Positions 28,266 through 38,514 of a DNA stretch of 64,000 nucleotides are shown in pieces. The DNA is from Acidobacteriota bacterium (lineage in GTDB: Bacteria; Acidobacteriota; Terriglobia; Terriglobales; Acidobacteriaceae): assembly GCA_021813745.1 (NCBI GenBank), contig JAKAJO010000022.1:78773-142772 (forward strand). Reading direction: 5' to 3'. Within the stretch, counting starts at the first letter, position 1, and the number at the start of each line of letters is the position of its first letter. The notes beneath the pieces are model-generated. The model ran no database searches. It saw only the letters and a list, made by a program, of their open reading frames with translations, and was not told the origin of the DNA. The translations under genes and the position numbers were made by a program.

Positions 28266-30413
28266 TCACTTCTTTTGCCCGCCCTTCTCCGCCGCCGCCA
28301 GCACCATCCGGCGAATCGAATCGATCATCACAAAGCGGACAAGGCTTTTGTGTTGCTCGATCATTTGTAATTGGGCAAGGGCCCTTTGCGCCCACTCCGG
28401 AGGGGCTTGAAGAGGTCCTTGGAGGTAAGAGAGAGACTCCGTGCCGATCACTCCCAAAGTGGCGAGGTTGTGAGCCTCAACGGAATACGGTGCAAGCTGT
28501 GGAATCTGTTGCATCCAAAGTCCCAACTCGGGATCCGATGCACGCCATTCTTCCAGCCAGTGCAACAGCCGCTCGCGATCCTCCGTCGAGTCGCCTCCCT
28601 GAGCCAGGACTCTCTGAACCGCTTCCGCGAACTCATGGCGCAATGGTGGATCGGGCGTCGCAGCATCAACAAGACCGTACAGTGGAGTAAGTTGATCCGT
28701 ATGCTGCAATGTGTACCGTTCGCCAAAACTCACCGGCTCTACCGCATTCAGCAGCAGGTTGAGTCTCCAAGGGGCTTCCGTCCCTGCGAGTTCGCGCCGC
28801 AATCGCTGTGGCCCTGAAATTTGCTGAAGTCCCAAAGCATCCAGACGCAGCGTCATTTTGTCGAGCCTGCGATACATGTCAGGAACGTCCCGCACGGTAG
28901 AAGGTGACCAGAATCTCTCCGCAATTGCCGCCGCACGCGGCCAGATGCGGGAATCAATGGTCCATGGAGCAATCTGCTCGCCCCACATGCACACTTCCCC
29001 ACCAAGAATCAGAGCCTGCTGCTCTTGAGTCAAATCCGTATTGTCCGGAATTGGATCGGCCAGGTAGTGCGTCTCCGCACTGTGCATACCGTCGAGATAG
29101 TACGGCGCGGAAAGAATTCCCTGGTACCCTTCCTTCGCGCCTTGTGCCAGAGAAGCGACACCACGCCATGACTGCACAACAATGTCTTTCGGCAGCCCAG
29201 GTGTCAGGATCTCGTCCCAACCCACCATATGCTTGTGATACTTCGTCAGAATTTTCAGAAGTCGCTGATTGAAGTAGACCTGAAGGCCCGCAGCGTTTTG
29301 GATACCATGGTCGTGCATGAATACGCGAATCCTGGGATTCGCGAGCCATTGCTTCCCATTGCTCTCATCCCCTCCAATGTGCATATAGGCGTCGGGGAAA
29401 AGATCAGCCATCTCACCAATGAAGCGATCAAGAAACTTATAAGTCGACTCGCGCGTTGGATCTATGGCAGGGTCATGCACTCCGAAGCGTCGCTGAACGG
29501 CATACGGACCTGGACCACTTGCGAGATCCGAATAGCCTACAAACCAACTTGTGGTGTGGCCGGGCATATCAAACTCGGGAACCACGCGAATACCACGAGC
29601 ATGCGCATAGGCAACAACCTCCCGGATCTGCGCCTGCGTGTAATACTGGCCATCGGAACCCATCTCCTGCAGTTTGGGAAAGCGCATGCTCTCAACTCGA
29701 AAGCCCTGATCCTCAGTCAGGTGCCAATGCAGAACATTCATCTTGACGGCTTCCATGCCATCCAGAGTTCTCAGAATGACGGGCAGCGGCTCAAAATGTC
29801 GCCCGCAGTCGATCATCAGACCACGCCACCGAAATCGCGGCTGATCGTGAATGGTCACGGCAGGAATGGACGGCCCACTCGGCGTCACCTGCACCAGCTG
29901 CAGGAGCGTTTGCAGTCCATGCAATGCACCCAGATCCGTCGGCGCCTGGAGCCGGATTCCTATGGGGTTCACCTGCAGGGTGTACGACTCGTCTTCATCA
30001 AGAGATTGCACGGCTTCTGCAGAGTGCGTCACGTCAATCAGGAAAGTTCCCGAAACCCCATCCATCTTTCTGCTGAGTTCCAGTCCCGTCTCAGCCTCAA
30101 GCCGCTTCAACGCGCGCTGTGTTGCTTCTTGCAACACGGCATCATGAGTTGTCGCGAATTGCACTGTCAAAGATGAACTGACAGGGAAAACACCAGCCTG
30201 TCGTGTGATGGAGGCTGGAATTGGCATTAGAGACAAGGAAGCACGTCCCCCACCAACACCGGAATTAGGAGTTGCACCGGCAAGCATGGCAGAGCCCAGG
30301 AGACCCATCATGCAGGCATATCGGCTCCACTTGATTGCGGGGCTTTTGTGCCTACCGGCCAATTCCACAGCTTGCTCGCAATTTTCCGTCTTTTGCCGGA
30401 AGTGAACTTCCAT
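28266..30413 (-). CDS. beta-N-acetylhexosaminidase, GH20
   Basis: 715 residues. Removes terminal GlcNAc/GalNAc from chitin fragments or glycans. An N-terminal hydrophobic segment (MGLLGSAMLAGATP) suggests export. It has the GH20b small domain, then the catalytic barrel with RFRWRGLMIDCGRHF, NVLHWHLTEDQGFRVES, GIRVVPEFDMPGHT, and the catalytic Asp-Glu pair in HIGGDES; VGWDEIL and CMWGEQI follow. A C-terminal region of about 180 residues is less conserved. ATG at 30413 has AGGAG upstream. It converges with the GH5 gene and may work with it on polysaccharides. Confidence 0.9.
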   Translation of the reverse strand: MEVHFRQKTENCEQAVELAGRHKSPAIKWSRYACMMGLLGSAMLAGATPNSGVGGGRASLSLMPIPASITRQAGVFPVSSSLTVQFATTHDAVLQEATQRALKRLEAETGLELSRKMDGVSGTFLIDVTHSAEAVQSLDEDESYTLQVNPIGIRLQAPTDLGALHGLQTLLQLVQVTPSGPSIPAVTIHDQPRFRWRGLMIDCGRHFEPLPVILRTLDGMEAVKMNVLHWHLTEDQGFRVESMRFPKLQEMGSDGQYYTQAQIREVVAYAHARGIRVVPEFDMPGHTTSWFVGYSDLASGPGPYAVQRRFGVHDPAIDPTRESTYKFLDRFIGEMADLFPDAYMHIGGDESNGKQWLANPRIRVFMHDHGIQNAAGLQVYFNQRLLKILTKYHKHMVGWDEILTPGLPKDIVVQSWRGVASLAQGAKEGYQGILSAPYYLDGMHSAETHYLADPIPDNTDLTQEQQALILGGEVCMWGEQIAPWTIDSRIWPRAAAIAERFWSPSTVRDVPDMYRRLDKMTLRLDALGLQQISGPQRLRRELAGTEAPWRLNLLLNAVEPVSFGERYTLQHTDQLTPLYGLVDAATPDPPLRHEFAEAVQRVLAQGGDSTEDRERLLHWLEEWRASDPELGLWMQQIPQLAPYSVEAHNLATLGVIGTESLSYLQGPLQAPPEWAQRALAQLQMIEQHKSLVRFVMIDSIRRMVLAAAEKGGQKK

Positions 30414-30713
30414 CTTGTCTGCTCCTGTCTGGATTTCTCCCTGTGTGATCGAGACGTCCCGATGCCCAGCACTCGACACCTTGAAACTTGACTTCTTCTA
30501 GCATTCTCTCTCACCCCTCGCCAGCACAGAACATTGACATCGAGCACAGTCAAGAGCAATGGGACGGAAAGCAACATTTAGCCAACTGCTTGAAAGTGAT
30601 GCGCGCTGCGCAATGCAAGAGCAGGCGAGCCGCGTGCGAGCTATGGTGAATGGCTCATCCAGTCCAATACGGCAAGAAGCTCAGAAACATTGAATCTTTG
30701 GGGGGATTAGTTC
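30414..30713. other. intergenic region, no gene seen
   Basis: 300 bases between the diverging GH20 and aldo/keto reductase genes. No coding signal or clear repeat was found; it presumably holds both promoters. Confidence 0.4.
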
Positions 30714-31754
30714 ATGCTGATTGTCATGGAATATCGATTGCTCGGAGGCTCTGGCCTCAAGGTTCCCGTATTGAGTTTTGGCGCCGGCACGTTTGGCGGC
30801 GGAGTTGAATTCTTTGATGCGTGGGGTGCAACGGCCGATGAAGCGCAGGCGCGACGAATCGTCGATATTTGCCTGGAAGCCGGTGTCGATCTGTTCGACA
30901 CAGCAGACGTCTATTCAAACGGCCGCTCAGAAGAAGTGTTGGGCAAGGCGCTTGCAGGACGTCGGGACAAGGCCCTGATCTCGACCAAGGCGACGTTCCA
31001 GTTCGAAGAGGGACCCAATCGCGTCGGCTCATCTCGCTATCATCTGCGTTATTCGCTGGAAAACAGCCTGCGTCGCCTCGGCACGGATTACATCGATATC
31101 TATCATCTGCACGGCTTTGACGCCATGACGCCAATTGAAGAGGTCCAGGACACGCTCCACACCTTTGTGCGCGAGGGGAAGGTGCGCTACATCGCTTGTT
31201 CAAACTTCTCTGGCTGGCATTTGATGAAGTCCCTTGCAGTTGCTGACCGCTACGGATGGACCCGTTTCGTCGCACATCAGGTGTACTACTCTCTCGTGGG
31301 CCGAGAATATGAGTGGGAATTGATGCCGCTTGCGCTGGATCAGAAGGTCGGCGCGCTGGTCTGGAGTCCCCTGGGTTGGGGACGTCTCACGGGCAAGATT
31401 CGCCGCGGCCAACCACTCCCCGCGGTGAGCAGATTACATAAGACTTCGCAAAATGGTCCGCAAATGCCCGATGAGTATCTCTACAACGTAGTCGATGCGC
31501 TCGACTCAGTGGCGCAGGAGACAGGTAAGTCGATACCTCAGGTCGCTCTCAACTGGTTGCTGCAACGGCCAACGGTCGCATCACTCATTCTTGGCGCTCG
31601 AAATGAAGAGCAATTGACCCAGAACCTTGACGCCATCGGCTGGAACCTGACACCAGCGCAGATTGTCAAGCTCGATACGGCCAGCGCGCAACCGCCAATC
31701 TATCCCTACTGGCACCAGCGTCAATTCGCGGAAAGAAACCCACCTCCGATTTAG
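30714..31754 (+). CDS. aldo/keto reductase
   Basis: 346 residues. NADPH-dependent carbonyl reductase of the (beta/alpha)8 AKR fold. The catalytic tetrad is visible: Asp and Tyr in DLFDTADVYSNG, Lys in ALISTKATF, His in DIYHLHGFD. The cofactor-binding end has LILGARNEEQL and LNWLLQRPTVAS. The N-terminus MEYRLLGGSGLKVPVLSFG resembles the YajO/YakC-type subfamily. ATG at 30714 has GGGGGA upstream; a second ATG four codons later is possible. Substrate unknown; the gene stands alone. Confidence 0.9.
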   Translation: MLIVMEYRLLGGSGLKVPVLSFGAGTFGGGVEFFDAWGATADEAQARRIVDICLEAGVDLFDTADVYSNGRSEEVLGKALAGRRDKALISTKATFQFEEGPNRVGSSRYHLRYSLENSLRRLGTDYIDIYHLHGFDAMTPIEEVQDTLHTFVREGKVRYIACSNFSGWHLMKSLAVADRYGWTRFVAHQVYYSLVGREYEWELMPLALDQKVGALVWSPLGWGRLTGKIRRGQPLPAVSRLHKTSQNGPQMPDEYLYNVVDALDSVAQETGKSIPQVALNWLLQRPTVASLILGARNEEQLTQNLDAIGWNLTPAQIVKLDTASAQPPIYPYWHQRQFAERNPPPI

Positions 31755-31880
31755 TCCTCCCTGATCCGGTGCCGAGCCTGTTCTGAAAATAAGGGCACAG
31801 GTCCGGTCAAAACATAGACCACAAAACGACAATGCTCGTCGCAGTAAGAGTGGATCGATGCAGATTGCGCTGCAGGCATC

Positions 31881-32372
31881 CTAATAGTCAATTTTCTTTT
31901 CTGAAGCAATCCAGGCGGCAAAACTCTCCCACGCCTCGACCTGCAACAGTTGTGTCATGGGGAGTGCGCGCTGCAAGGGCGCCTTGCGCAACTCCTCGTA
32001 GAGAAACGCATCATCAAAGCCCGCTCGCGCGGCATCGGCAGCACTGCTGCCATAGAAGACGCAATCCAATCGAGCCCAATAGGATGCAGCAAGGCACATG
32101 GGACAGGGTTCACAGCTCGTATAGAGCGCGCAGCCCTCAAGCGTGAAGGTACGCAGCGATCTGCAGGCGGAACGGATTGCATTCACTTCGCCATGTGCAG
32201 TTGGGTCGTTGTCGGCAGTCACAGTATTCACACCTTCGCTCACAATCACACCATTGCGGACAATCACAGCAGCAAAAGGTCCTCCTCGTGCCGTGAGCAC
32301 GTTTTGGGTCGCAAGTTCAATTGCCCGGCGTAGAAACTGAGGGTCTGGAATGCTCACTGTTCCTGCGCTCAC
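31881..32372 (-). CDS. nucleoside/guanine deaminase (cytidine deaminase superfamily)
   Basis: 163 residues. The zinc site is complete: His60 with the proton-shuttle Glu62 in AHGEVNAI, and Cys90 and Cys93 in CEPCPMC. The pattern GGPFAAVIVRNG, NDPTAHGEVNAI, LYTSCEPCPMC and the C-terminal tail with FDDAFLYEEL resemble bacterial guanine deaminase (GuaD) more than tRNA adenosine deaminase TadA, but substrate choice is not proven. Confidence 0.85.
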   Translation of the reverse strand: MSAGTVSIPDPQFLRRAIELATQNVLTARGGPFAAVIVRNGVIVSEGVNTVTADNDPTAHGEVNAIRSACRSLRTFTLEGCALYTSCEPCPMCLAASYWARLDCVFYGSSAADAARAGFDDAFLYEELRKAPLQRALPMTQLLQVEAWESFAAWIASEKKIDY

Positions 32373-32593
32373 GCTGCCTCCTCATCTGGCGAAATTTAGA
32401 ACAGTATGTCACATGCGCCGCGTCACAATTGCATCACGAAGCAGAACCCTTCATCCGCGATACGGTCTCGCTTGAAGACCACCGCAGCGCTCGTAGTTCG
32501 AGTGTGATCTTTTCCGCTTTGAGGCACTCTGAGCGTCGTGGCACGATCCTCAACTGTCGAAATGAAGTTGAAGCCATCCAGAGGCGAAGGCGC

Positions 32594-35071
32594 TTACTCT
32601 GCGCGTAAAGCTTGAACTGGATCCACAACAGCGGCCTTACGAGCAGGCAAGTAACAGGCTACCCCTGCAATCATCAACACCACGATTGCAGCGACGCTGT
32701 ACGTAAGGGGGTCTGCCGGTGGCACTTGAAAGAGAACTGACGCCATCATACGCATGGTCGCAAATGCAACTGCGACACCAGACACGACGCCTATGCCGGT
32801 GATCAACATGCCCTGGCGGACAAACATTCCGATCAGCGCCTCACGTTGCGCGCCCAATGCCATGCGGATGCCAATCTCACGGGTGCGCTGCGAAACGGCG
32901 TAGGCGATCACTCCATAGATGCCAATGATGCCCAGCAGCAATGCCATGCCTCCTGCCACACAAAGAATGACAAGCATGAACGACGTGCGCGCCATCGATT
33001 TCGAGTACAGTGTGCCGAGGGTCGTCTGGTCTGCCAGAGGCAGTTCGGGATCGATGGCCCAGACTGCCTGTTGGATTTGCTGGCGAAATGCAGCCTCGCC
33101 AGCGCGCGGTGAACGAATGACAAAATTCACGTAGCGCTGCACCATTTCCTTCTGCGTTTCAAAATTGTCCTGATACATGGGCCAGTAGACTGCTGTCGAG
33201 GGCGGCTTGTTGACTCCATCGTCATAGACATTGGCTGCGACGCCAATGATTTGATGCCACGGATCGCTGGAACCCACATGGATAAATTTTCCGATTGCAT
33301 TTCTGGGTGAGCCCCAGTACTCATTGGCGAAATTTTCAGAAATGATGGCGACCGGACGCTTTTGGAACTCTTCGTCCCAGGTGATCTCGCGACCGGCAAT
33401 GAGAGGTGTGCCCATCGTGAAGAAGTAACCCGGAGAAATAAACTTGAGACTCCGAATCGGCGCGAGCTCACCTTCCTGGTAGATATGATCCCTCGCGTAG
33501 ACGGGGTCCATAGAATAATTTCCTGACATGGGAACGGTTGTGGTGAGGCCAACTGACGAAACGCCTGCGATGGCTGCGAGTTGTGCTGCAATCGCCTGCT
33601 CTGTACGGAGCACTCGCTCCTTTTCCGTATCGGGAATCTGCGTTTCCGGAATGTAAATGCTGAACGCTTCGATTGTCGTAGGATTCGAGAAACCTGGATC
33701 TACATGCGCCAGCGCGCGGAAAGTACGGAGCATGAGGCCGGAGCAGATGAGCAGAACCAATGCGAGCGCGACCTGCACAACAACGAGGACCTTGCGAGCG
33801 CGGTGGCGTTCGCGGCTTTGACTAAGCCCGCGCCCGCCTTCTCTCAGACCGGTGCTGGCAGAAACGCCGGAGTATTTGACCACCGGAATCATTCCGATGA
33901 CCAGGCTGACGAAGACGGCGAGGCCAAGCGTGAAGAGTAGCACCGGAACATTGATACCAATCTCACTCAGGCGAGGCAGACCAATCGGCGCAGAAGTGAC
34001 AAGGACCCGCAGCGCACCATAAGCCAGAGCCAGCCCGATGAGGCTTCCTGCAAAGCCGAGGGTGAGGCTTTCCACCAGCAAACCCATCATGATGTCTCTG
34101 CGGTCAGCGCCAAGCGCAGATCGGATTGCGAGTTCTTGGCGACGCGATTCAACACGAACCAGCAGTAAATTGGCCACATTGGCGCAAGCCACAAGTAAAA
34201 CGATGGCGATTGAGCCCATCAGAACCCAGAGAATCTTACCGATATCGCCAACCACATCTTTCTTGAGCGGATGAATATCCGGCACAAGGTGCGCTTTGTT
34301 GAAGACCTCCGCGCTGAAGCCTTCCGGCGGAGGAAAGCTTCGAATGGCGATGGGGATTAGGCGGGTAAGGTCCGTATTGGCTTGCTGCAGACTGACGCCG
34401 GGCTTAAGGCGAGCGAGGCTTTGGTAGCTGAAGGCCCCGAGTTTGGTCTTGCTGCGATCAAGCTGCATTGGAAGCACGAGGTCAGTGTCTTTGTAATCCA
34501 GGAACCTGAAGTTCTGGGGCAGGACTCCAATGATCTCTCTCGCGGTGCCATCGAGGGTGATGGAGCGTCCAATGACACTCTTGTCGCCACCAAAGTGACG
34601 TTGCCAATAGCCATACGTGAGAAGAGCTGTCTTCGCCGCGTTGGGCTGATCGTCTTGCCGTGTGAAGAGACGGCCCAGTTCCGGCTTGACGCCGAGAAGC
34701 GGCAGAACCGCATCGGTTACATCGATGCCCTGTACATGTTCCGGCTGAGCGGTGCCAGTGAGGCTGTAGGCATCACCCTTGTACATTCCGATGTCCGCAA
34801 GCGTCGTGCTCTGTTCGCGGTAAATGAAGTAAAGAAATGGCGCCATGGTGAGGTTGGGAATATTGACGCCGGCAGCGCTGTTCCACACCCCGATGAGTTG
34901 CTCAGGATCAGGATAGGAAAGGGGTTTAAGAAGCACTCCGTTGACAACGCTGAAGACGACTGCGTTGGCACCGATGCCAATCGCAAGAGTAAGCAACGTC
35001 ACACAGGTAAAGAGCGGAGCGCGGGCAAGCCGGCGGGAGACCTGCTTCAATGGGTCAATAACAAGAGTCAT
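32594..35071 (-). CDS. ADOP-type duplicated ABC permease
   Basis: 825 residues. Two tandem MacB/FtsX-like units without an ATPase domain. The first starts APLFTCVTLLTLAIGIGANAVVFSVVNGVLL, seen here in the segments LLTLAIGIGANAVVF and VVNGVLLKPL, followed by a periplasmic core and three helices with RRQELAIRSALGADRR. The second unit repeats this and ends with SQRTREIGIRMALGAQ and three helices. This architecture is the acidobacterial duplicated orphan permease family, found in many copies in Acidobacteria. Partner ATPase and substrate are unknown; transport or envelope functions are guesses. It supports the taxonomic inference. Confidence 0.9.
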   Translation of the reverse strand: MTLVIDPLKQVSRRLARAPLFTCVTLLTLAIGIGANAVVFSVVNGVLLKPLSYPDPEQLIGVWNSAAGVNIPNLTMAPFLYFIYREQSTTLADIGMYKGDAYSLTGTAQPEHVQGIDVTDAVLPLLGVKPELGRLFTRQDDQPNAAKTALLTYGYWQRHFGGDKSVIGRSITLDGTAREIIGVLPQNFRFLDYKDTDLVLPMQLDRSKTKLGAFSYQSLARLKPGVSLQQANTDLTRLIPIAIRSFPPPEGFSAEVFNKAHLVPDIHPLKKDVVGDIGKILWVLMGSIAIVLLVACANVANLLLVRVESRRQELAIRSALGADRRDIMMGLLVESLTLGFAGSLIGLALAYGALRVLVTSAPIGLPRLSEIGINVPVLLFTLGLAVFVSLVIGMIPVVKYSGVSASTGLREGGRGLSQSRERHRARKVLVVVQVALALVLLICSGLMLRTFRALAHVDPGFSNPTTIEAFSIYIPETQIPDTEKERVLRTEQAIAAQLAAIAGVSSVGLTTTVPMSGNYSMDPVYARDHIYQEGELAPIRSLKFISPGYFFTMGTPLIAGREITWDEEFQKRPVAIISENFANEYWGSPRNAIGKFIHVGSSDPWHQIIGVAANVYDDGVNKPPSTAVYWPMYQDNFETQKEMVQRYVNFVIRSPRAGEAAFRQQIQQAVWAIDPELPLADQTTLGTLYSKSMARTSFMLVILCVAGGMALLLGIIGIYGVIAYAVSQRTREIGIRMALGAQREALIGMFVRQGMLITGIGVVSGVAVAFATMRMMASVLFQVPPADPLTYSVAAIVVLMIAGVACYLPARKAAVVDPVQALRAE

Positions 35072-35746
35072 CCAAAGCCTCCTCGTGCTCTAAGAAAAGT
35101 GTTGGGATCGCCGCACAAAAACGGCTCAACCGCTGAGAAAAGCGTGGGCCGAGCAGCATCCAGCTGTCTCATCGCACTGCAATTCCGAGCGCTTCATGGG
35201 TCCAGATGGAGCGCGAACGGGACACAGAGTTTTCGAATTGCCGGCCGGTATCCGAAAGAACAATCCCTCACTGCGCCTGATCCTGGCTCTTCACACTGAT
35301 TTACGCAAGCACGAGGAAAAAGTTCACGCGAGCCTTTTGCCAGCAACGCCCGATGAATATAGCGCCGGTTAGTTTGGCGCTCGCGCTCCGCAAAGAGTTT
35401 CCGCCTACGTGCGAACTCGGCTGCGCAGCGGTCTTACCGATGAGTGAGTCGCGTAAAATGACCAACCCGGGAGTCACAAAAGCACGAGACGGACTGGAGT
35501 CAGATCTGGATACGCGGTGAATGAGTGAATGCAGAGACTGACAAAAACTTCGTGCCTCGGCTCTTTGTAAGTCCTCCGCCCAGAAAAGCACATTTTCTCC
35601 GCGCTATCGCACGCCGCTCGGGGTCGGGCTTTTGAGAGAATTTGGCGCGCTACTGCGCAAAGAAGCGAAATTCTCTGCACATCATAGCTTCCGCAAAATC
35701 TTCTATTATTTGGATTTATATGCGAGTCGATCAGGCGGGAAGAGTC
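35072..35746. other. long intergenic region before tRNA-Ser
   Basis: 675 bases with no convincing gene. Small open frames lack conserved features. One imperfect hairpin is visible: AGAGAATTT at 35635-35643 with AAATTCTCT at 35668-35676, enclosing an inner TTTGGCGC / GCGCAAA pair. Confidence 0.4.
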
Positions 35747-35839
35747 TGGCGGAGAGAGGGGGATTCGAACCCCCGATAGAGCTTTTGACCCTATAACGGT
35801 TTAGCAAACCGCCGCCTTCAGCCACTCGGCCATCTCTCC
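35747..35839 (-). tRNA. tRNA-Ser (anticodon GCU)
   Basis: Reading the minus strand, the gene starts GGAGAGATGGCCGAGTGG and ends with TCTCTCC, discriminator G and an encoded CCA. The acceptor stem GGAGAGA/TCTCTCC, the anticodon loop TTGCTAA with anticodon GCT, a long variable arm and the T arm GGGGGTTCGAATCCCCC are all present, as expected for a class II serine tRNA. It reads AGC/AGU codons. Confidence 0.95.
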
Positions 35840-36005
35840 GGGTCTATGCGGATTCTACCAGAAAACATGCGTGCTGGTATTTCCCCTTTGGCTCAGCGCT
35901 TTGAATGAGGTTGCTCATGAGTCACTGGCGAGCGTGGGGTATGCAGGCGGCAGCGCTCTGCGGGTCTACTTGGATGAGCTGCGCAAAATTGGTAGATTCA
36001 CTCTC

Positions 36006-37346
36006 ATGCCTCGCTTCCCTGCCGGTTCGGCCACGCGCAAGCTTCGTCTGTTGCCCCTGATTGCCGCCACGTACTTCATGGTGGCAGGTGGGCCGTATGG
36101 CATAGAGGACATCCTGGGGGGTGCAGGCTACAAGTGGGCCTTAGTGATTCTTATGCTGCTGCCGCTGGTTTGGAGCTTGCCAACGGCACTGATGATCGGC
36201 GAATTGGCGAGCGCCTTACCCGCGGATGGTGGTTATTACGTGTGGGTGCGACGCGCGCTGGGCCCATTCTGGGGATTTCAGGAAGCATGGCTCTCGCTGA
36301 CGGCGAGCATCTTCGATATGGCCATCTACCCGGCCATCTTTGTTCTCTATTTCAGCCAGCTGCACAGCTCGCTCACCGTGGGATGGCGGGATTACGGATG
36401 GTCTCTGGCGGTAGTAGCTTTGTCGTGCCTGTGGAACCTGCGCGGAGCGCCTGCGGTCGGCGAGGGATCAGAGGGGCTCTTTGTGGCCTTGTTGGCGCCG
36501 TTTGCGGTGTTTGTGGCTTTGGGGCTCTGGCACGGTTTCACGATGCATCCCGCAATCCAATGGGGGCGCAGCAACGCAGCAGGTGGGCTATCAACCGCAG
36601 TGCTGGTGGCCATGTGGAACTTCATGGGGTGGGATAACGCATCGACAGTGGCCGCTGAAGTTGAGAATCCCCAGCGGAACTATCCGCGCGCGATGGTGAT
36701 CGCGGCTGCGCTGGCGGCCGTCACATACATTCTGCCGCTGCTTGCGTTGGCCTTGAGTGGGCTTTCCGTGGCGAGCTTTTCTACGGGCGACTGGGCAGGA
36801 GCGGCAACCGTGCTCGGTGGTCCCGTGCTGGGGCTCGCGGTGGTGGTCGGCGGCGTCATCTGCGGCGTGGGCATGTTCAACGCGCTGATGATGAGCTATA
36901 CACGCCTGCCAATGGCGATGGCGGAAGATGGACTGTTGCCTGCCGCCCTCGCGCGGCGCAACCGCTACGGCGTGCCGTGGGTCAGCGTGCTGGTCTGCGG
37001 CGCTGGCTGGGCGCTGGCGCTGCAACTGCCCTTCGAGAGGCTGATTTCAATTGACCTGATTCTCTATGGATCAAGCCTGCTGCTGGAGTTTCTCGCGCTG
37101 ATTGCTCTGCGAATGCGCGAACCGCAACTGCAACGGCCGTTCAAAGCGGGCAATATGGCGATGGCTTGTCTTCTGGGTGTGGGACCGGCTGCGCTGATTG
37201 GGTATGCGCTCTATGCGACGCGCCATGAAAAGCTGATGGGTTCGGTACCGGCCATCGGCTTTGCCGCAGCAGTGGCGCTGGTCGGACCGCTGGCATATTG
37301 GGCGGTTGAGGCACGGCGCCGCGCAGCAGACAGGCGCCTGGGCTGA
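36006..37346 (+). CDS. APC-family amino acid permease
   Basis: 446 residues and about 12 membrane helices. The first helix region (PLIAATYFMVAGGPYGIEDI) has the unwound glycine-rich substrate motif of APC transporters, and SALPADGGYYVWVRRALGPF and WNFMGWDNASTVAAEVENPQ are typical of the amino acid/polyamine/organocation superfamily. Substrate not predictable. The frame is open from a GTG at 35871, close to the tRNA gene, but the membrane core begins after Met at 36006, so that start is preferred; no strong ribosome site decides it. Confidence 0.8.
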   Translation: MPRFPAGSATRKLRLLPLIAATYFMVAGGPYGIEDILGGAGYKWALVILMLLPLVWSLPTALMIGELASALPADGGYYVWVRRALGPFWGFQEAWLSLTASIFDMAIYPAIFVLYFSQLHSSLTVGWRDYGWSLAVVALSCLWNLRGAPAVGEGSEGLFVALLAPFAVFVALGLWHGFTMHPAIQWGRSNAAGGLSTAVLVAMWNFMGWDNASTVAAEVENPQRNYPRAMVIAAALAAVTYILPLLALALSGLSVASFSTGDWAGAATVLGGPVLGLAVVVGGVICGVGMFNALMMSYTRLPMAMAEDGLLPAALARRNRYGVPWVSVLVCGAGWALALQLPFERLISIDLILYGSSLLLEFLALIALRMREPQLQRPFKAGNMAMACLLGVGPAALIGYALYATRHEKLMGSVPAIGFAAAVALVGPLAYWAVEARRRAADRRLG

Positions 37347-37410
37347 ACGGAGCCAGAACATCCAAGGGCCGCACTGCGCGCGATGCAGCCCTCGGATAAA
37401 ACACCAGCGT

Positions 37411-37956
37411 CTATTTGGCCGCAGCGTTCCGAGCCTTGTTTTCTTCAAAGGCTTTGGCCGTGCGCACAACATGATCACGGGCATAGGCTGCATCGTGCCA
37501 GCCCTTCACCTCAACGCGCTTACCCTCGAGATCCTTGTAGATCGAAAAGAAGTGCGTGATCTCCTTCAGCAGGTGCGGATAGATGTCGGTGTAGTTCCAC
37601 ACATTCGCGTAGCGCGGATTGTTCTTCCCTACGGCAAGGACCTTTTCATCAAGGGTGCCCTGATCGAGCATCTCCAAAAGACCAATCGGGCGCACCTCCT
37701 GCACGCAACCGGGGAAGCTGGGACCGGGAACGAGCACAAGCACGTCGAGCGGGTCACCATCGTCGCTGAGCGTGGATGGAATGAAGCCGTAGTCACCGGG
37801 ATAATGAACCGGGGAATGCAGATTGCGATCGAGCTTGAAGACGTGAAGCTGCTTGTCGTACTCAAGCTTGTTGGTCGCGTCTTTGGGAATCTCAATCACC
37901 GCCCGGAAGACTTCGGGGGAGCGATCTCCGATTGGCAATTCAAGATAGTTGACCAT
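37411..37956 (-). CDS. ppa: inorganic pyrophosphatase, family I
   Basis: 181 residues. Hydrolyses pyrophosphate to phosphate, pulling biosynthetic reactions forward. Family I motifs are clear: VIEIPKDATNKLEYDK, YPGDYGFIPSTLSDDGDPLDVLV with the metal-binding aspartates (read as YPGDYGFIP and DDGDPLDVLV), and the lysine/tyrosine segment near the C-terminus. ATG at 37956 is preferred from family length; GAGGAGG lies about 12 bases upstream. A longer frame adds 27 unlikely residues. It converges with the APC transporter gene. Confidence 0.93.
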   Translation of the reverse strand: MVNYLELPIGDRSPEVFRAVIEIPKDATNKLEYDKQLHVFKLDRNLHSPVHYPGDYGFIPSTLSDDGDPLDVLVLVPGPSFPGCVQEVRPIGLLEMLDQGTLDEKVLAVGKNNPRYANVWNYTDIYPHLLKEITHFFSIYKDLEGKRVEVKGWHDAAYARDHVVRTAKAFEENKARNAAAK

Positions 37957-38162
37957 ATTGTTGTAACGCCTCCTCGAGTGCGTGCTGGGGTTGAAAACGC
38001 TCACTCCGGGTTGCCCCATAAAGCGGAAGATGAGCAAGCAGTGTCTTGACCGAGTGTTTCACGGCAAGCGTGGATGATGGAAGCCGCAGCGGAGGGGTAA
38101 TCCGGCGGTCAACCGGAGCATCAGCACTAAACGAGCTCGGCCCCGGACTACTATAATCACCA

Positions 38163-38411
38163 ATGATGAAGGCACATGTCTATGTCACTTTGAAGTCCTC
38201 CGTTCTGGATCCGCAAGGACAGACGATCCAAAATGCCCTGCGGAAGCTTGGTTTCTCTGGTGTGGAAGCCGTACGACAAGGGAAGTATTTCGTTTTATCC
38301 CTTGCAGAAGGGCTGACCCCTGAGGCCGCCGGAACCGAAGTGGAACGCATCGCGCGCGAGGTTCTGACGAACCCAGTCATCGAGGAATTTACATACCGCA
38401 TTGAGGAATAA
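38163..38411 (+). CDS. purS: FGAM synthase small subunit PurS
   Basis: 82 residues. PurS is the small subunit that joins PurL and PurQ to make formylglycinamidine ribonucleotide synthase in purine biosynthesis. It matches the family over its full length: KAHVYVTLKSSVLDPQGQTI, LRKLGFSGVEAVRQGKYF, and a C-terminal NPVIEEFTYRIEE. purQ and purL are not in this window, so it stands apart from the rest of the complex. glmS starts about 100 bases downstream. Confidence 0.93.
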   Translation: MMKAHVYVTLKSSVLDPQGQTIQNALRKLGFSGVEAVRQGKYFVLSLAEGLTPEAAGTEVERIAREVLTNPVIEEFTYRIEE

Positions 38412-38514
38412 GGACCAACGTTGCGGGTTGCATCGCAGCATTCCTAAGTTCAGAACTGTGGCTGGAAGCTACGAGGTCGCGGACCAAACCTTGACGCTCG
38501 CATAGAATCTTTCT

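Noticed and set aside
29229..30176. Plus-strand frame inside the GH20 gene.
   Set aside because: Antisense to a clear hexosaminidase with all catalytic motifs; no coding features of its own.
35301..35591. Minus-strand frame of 96 residues in the long intergenic region.
   Set aside because: No recognisable domain, no good ribosome site and atypical composition; the region is reported as non-coding.
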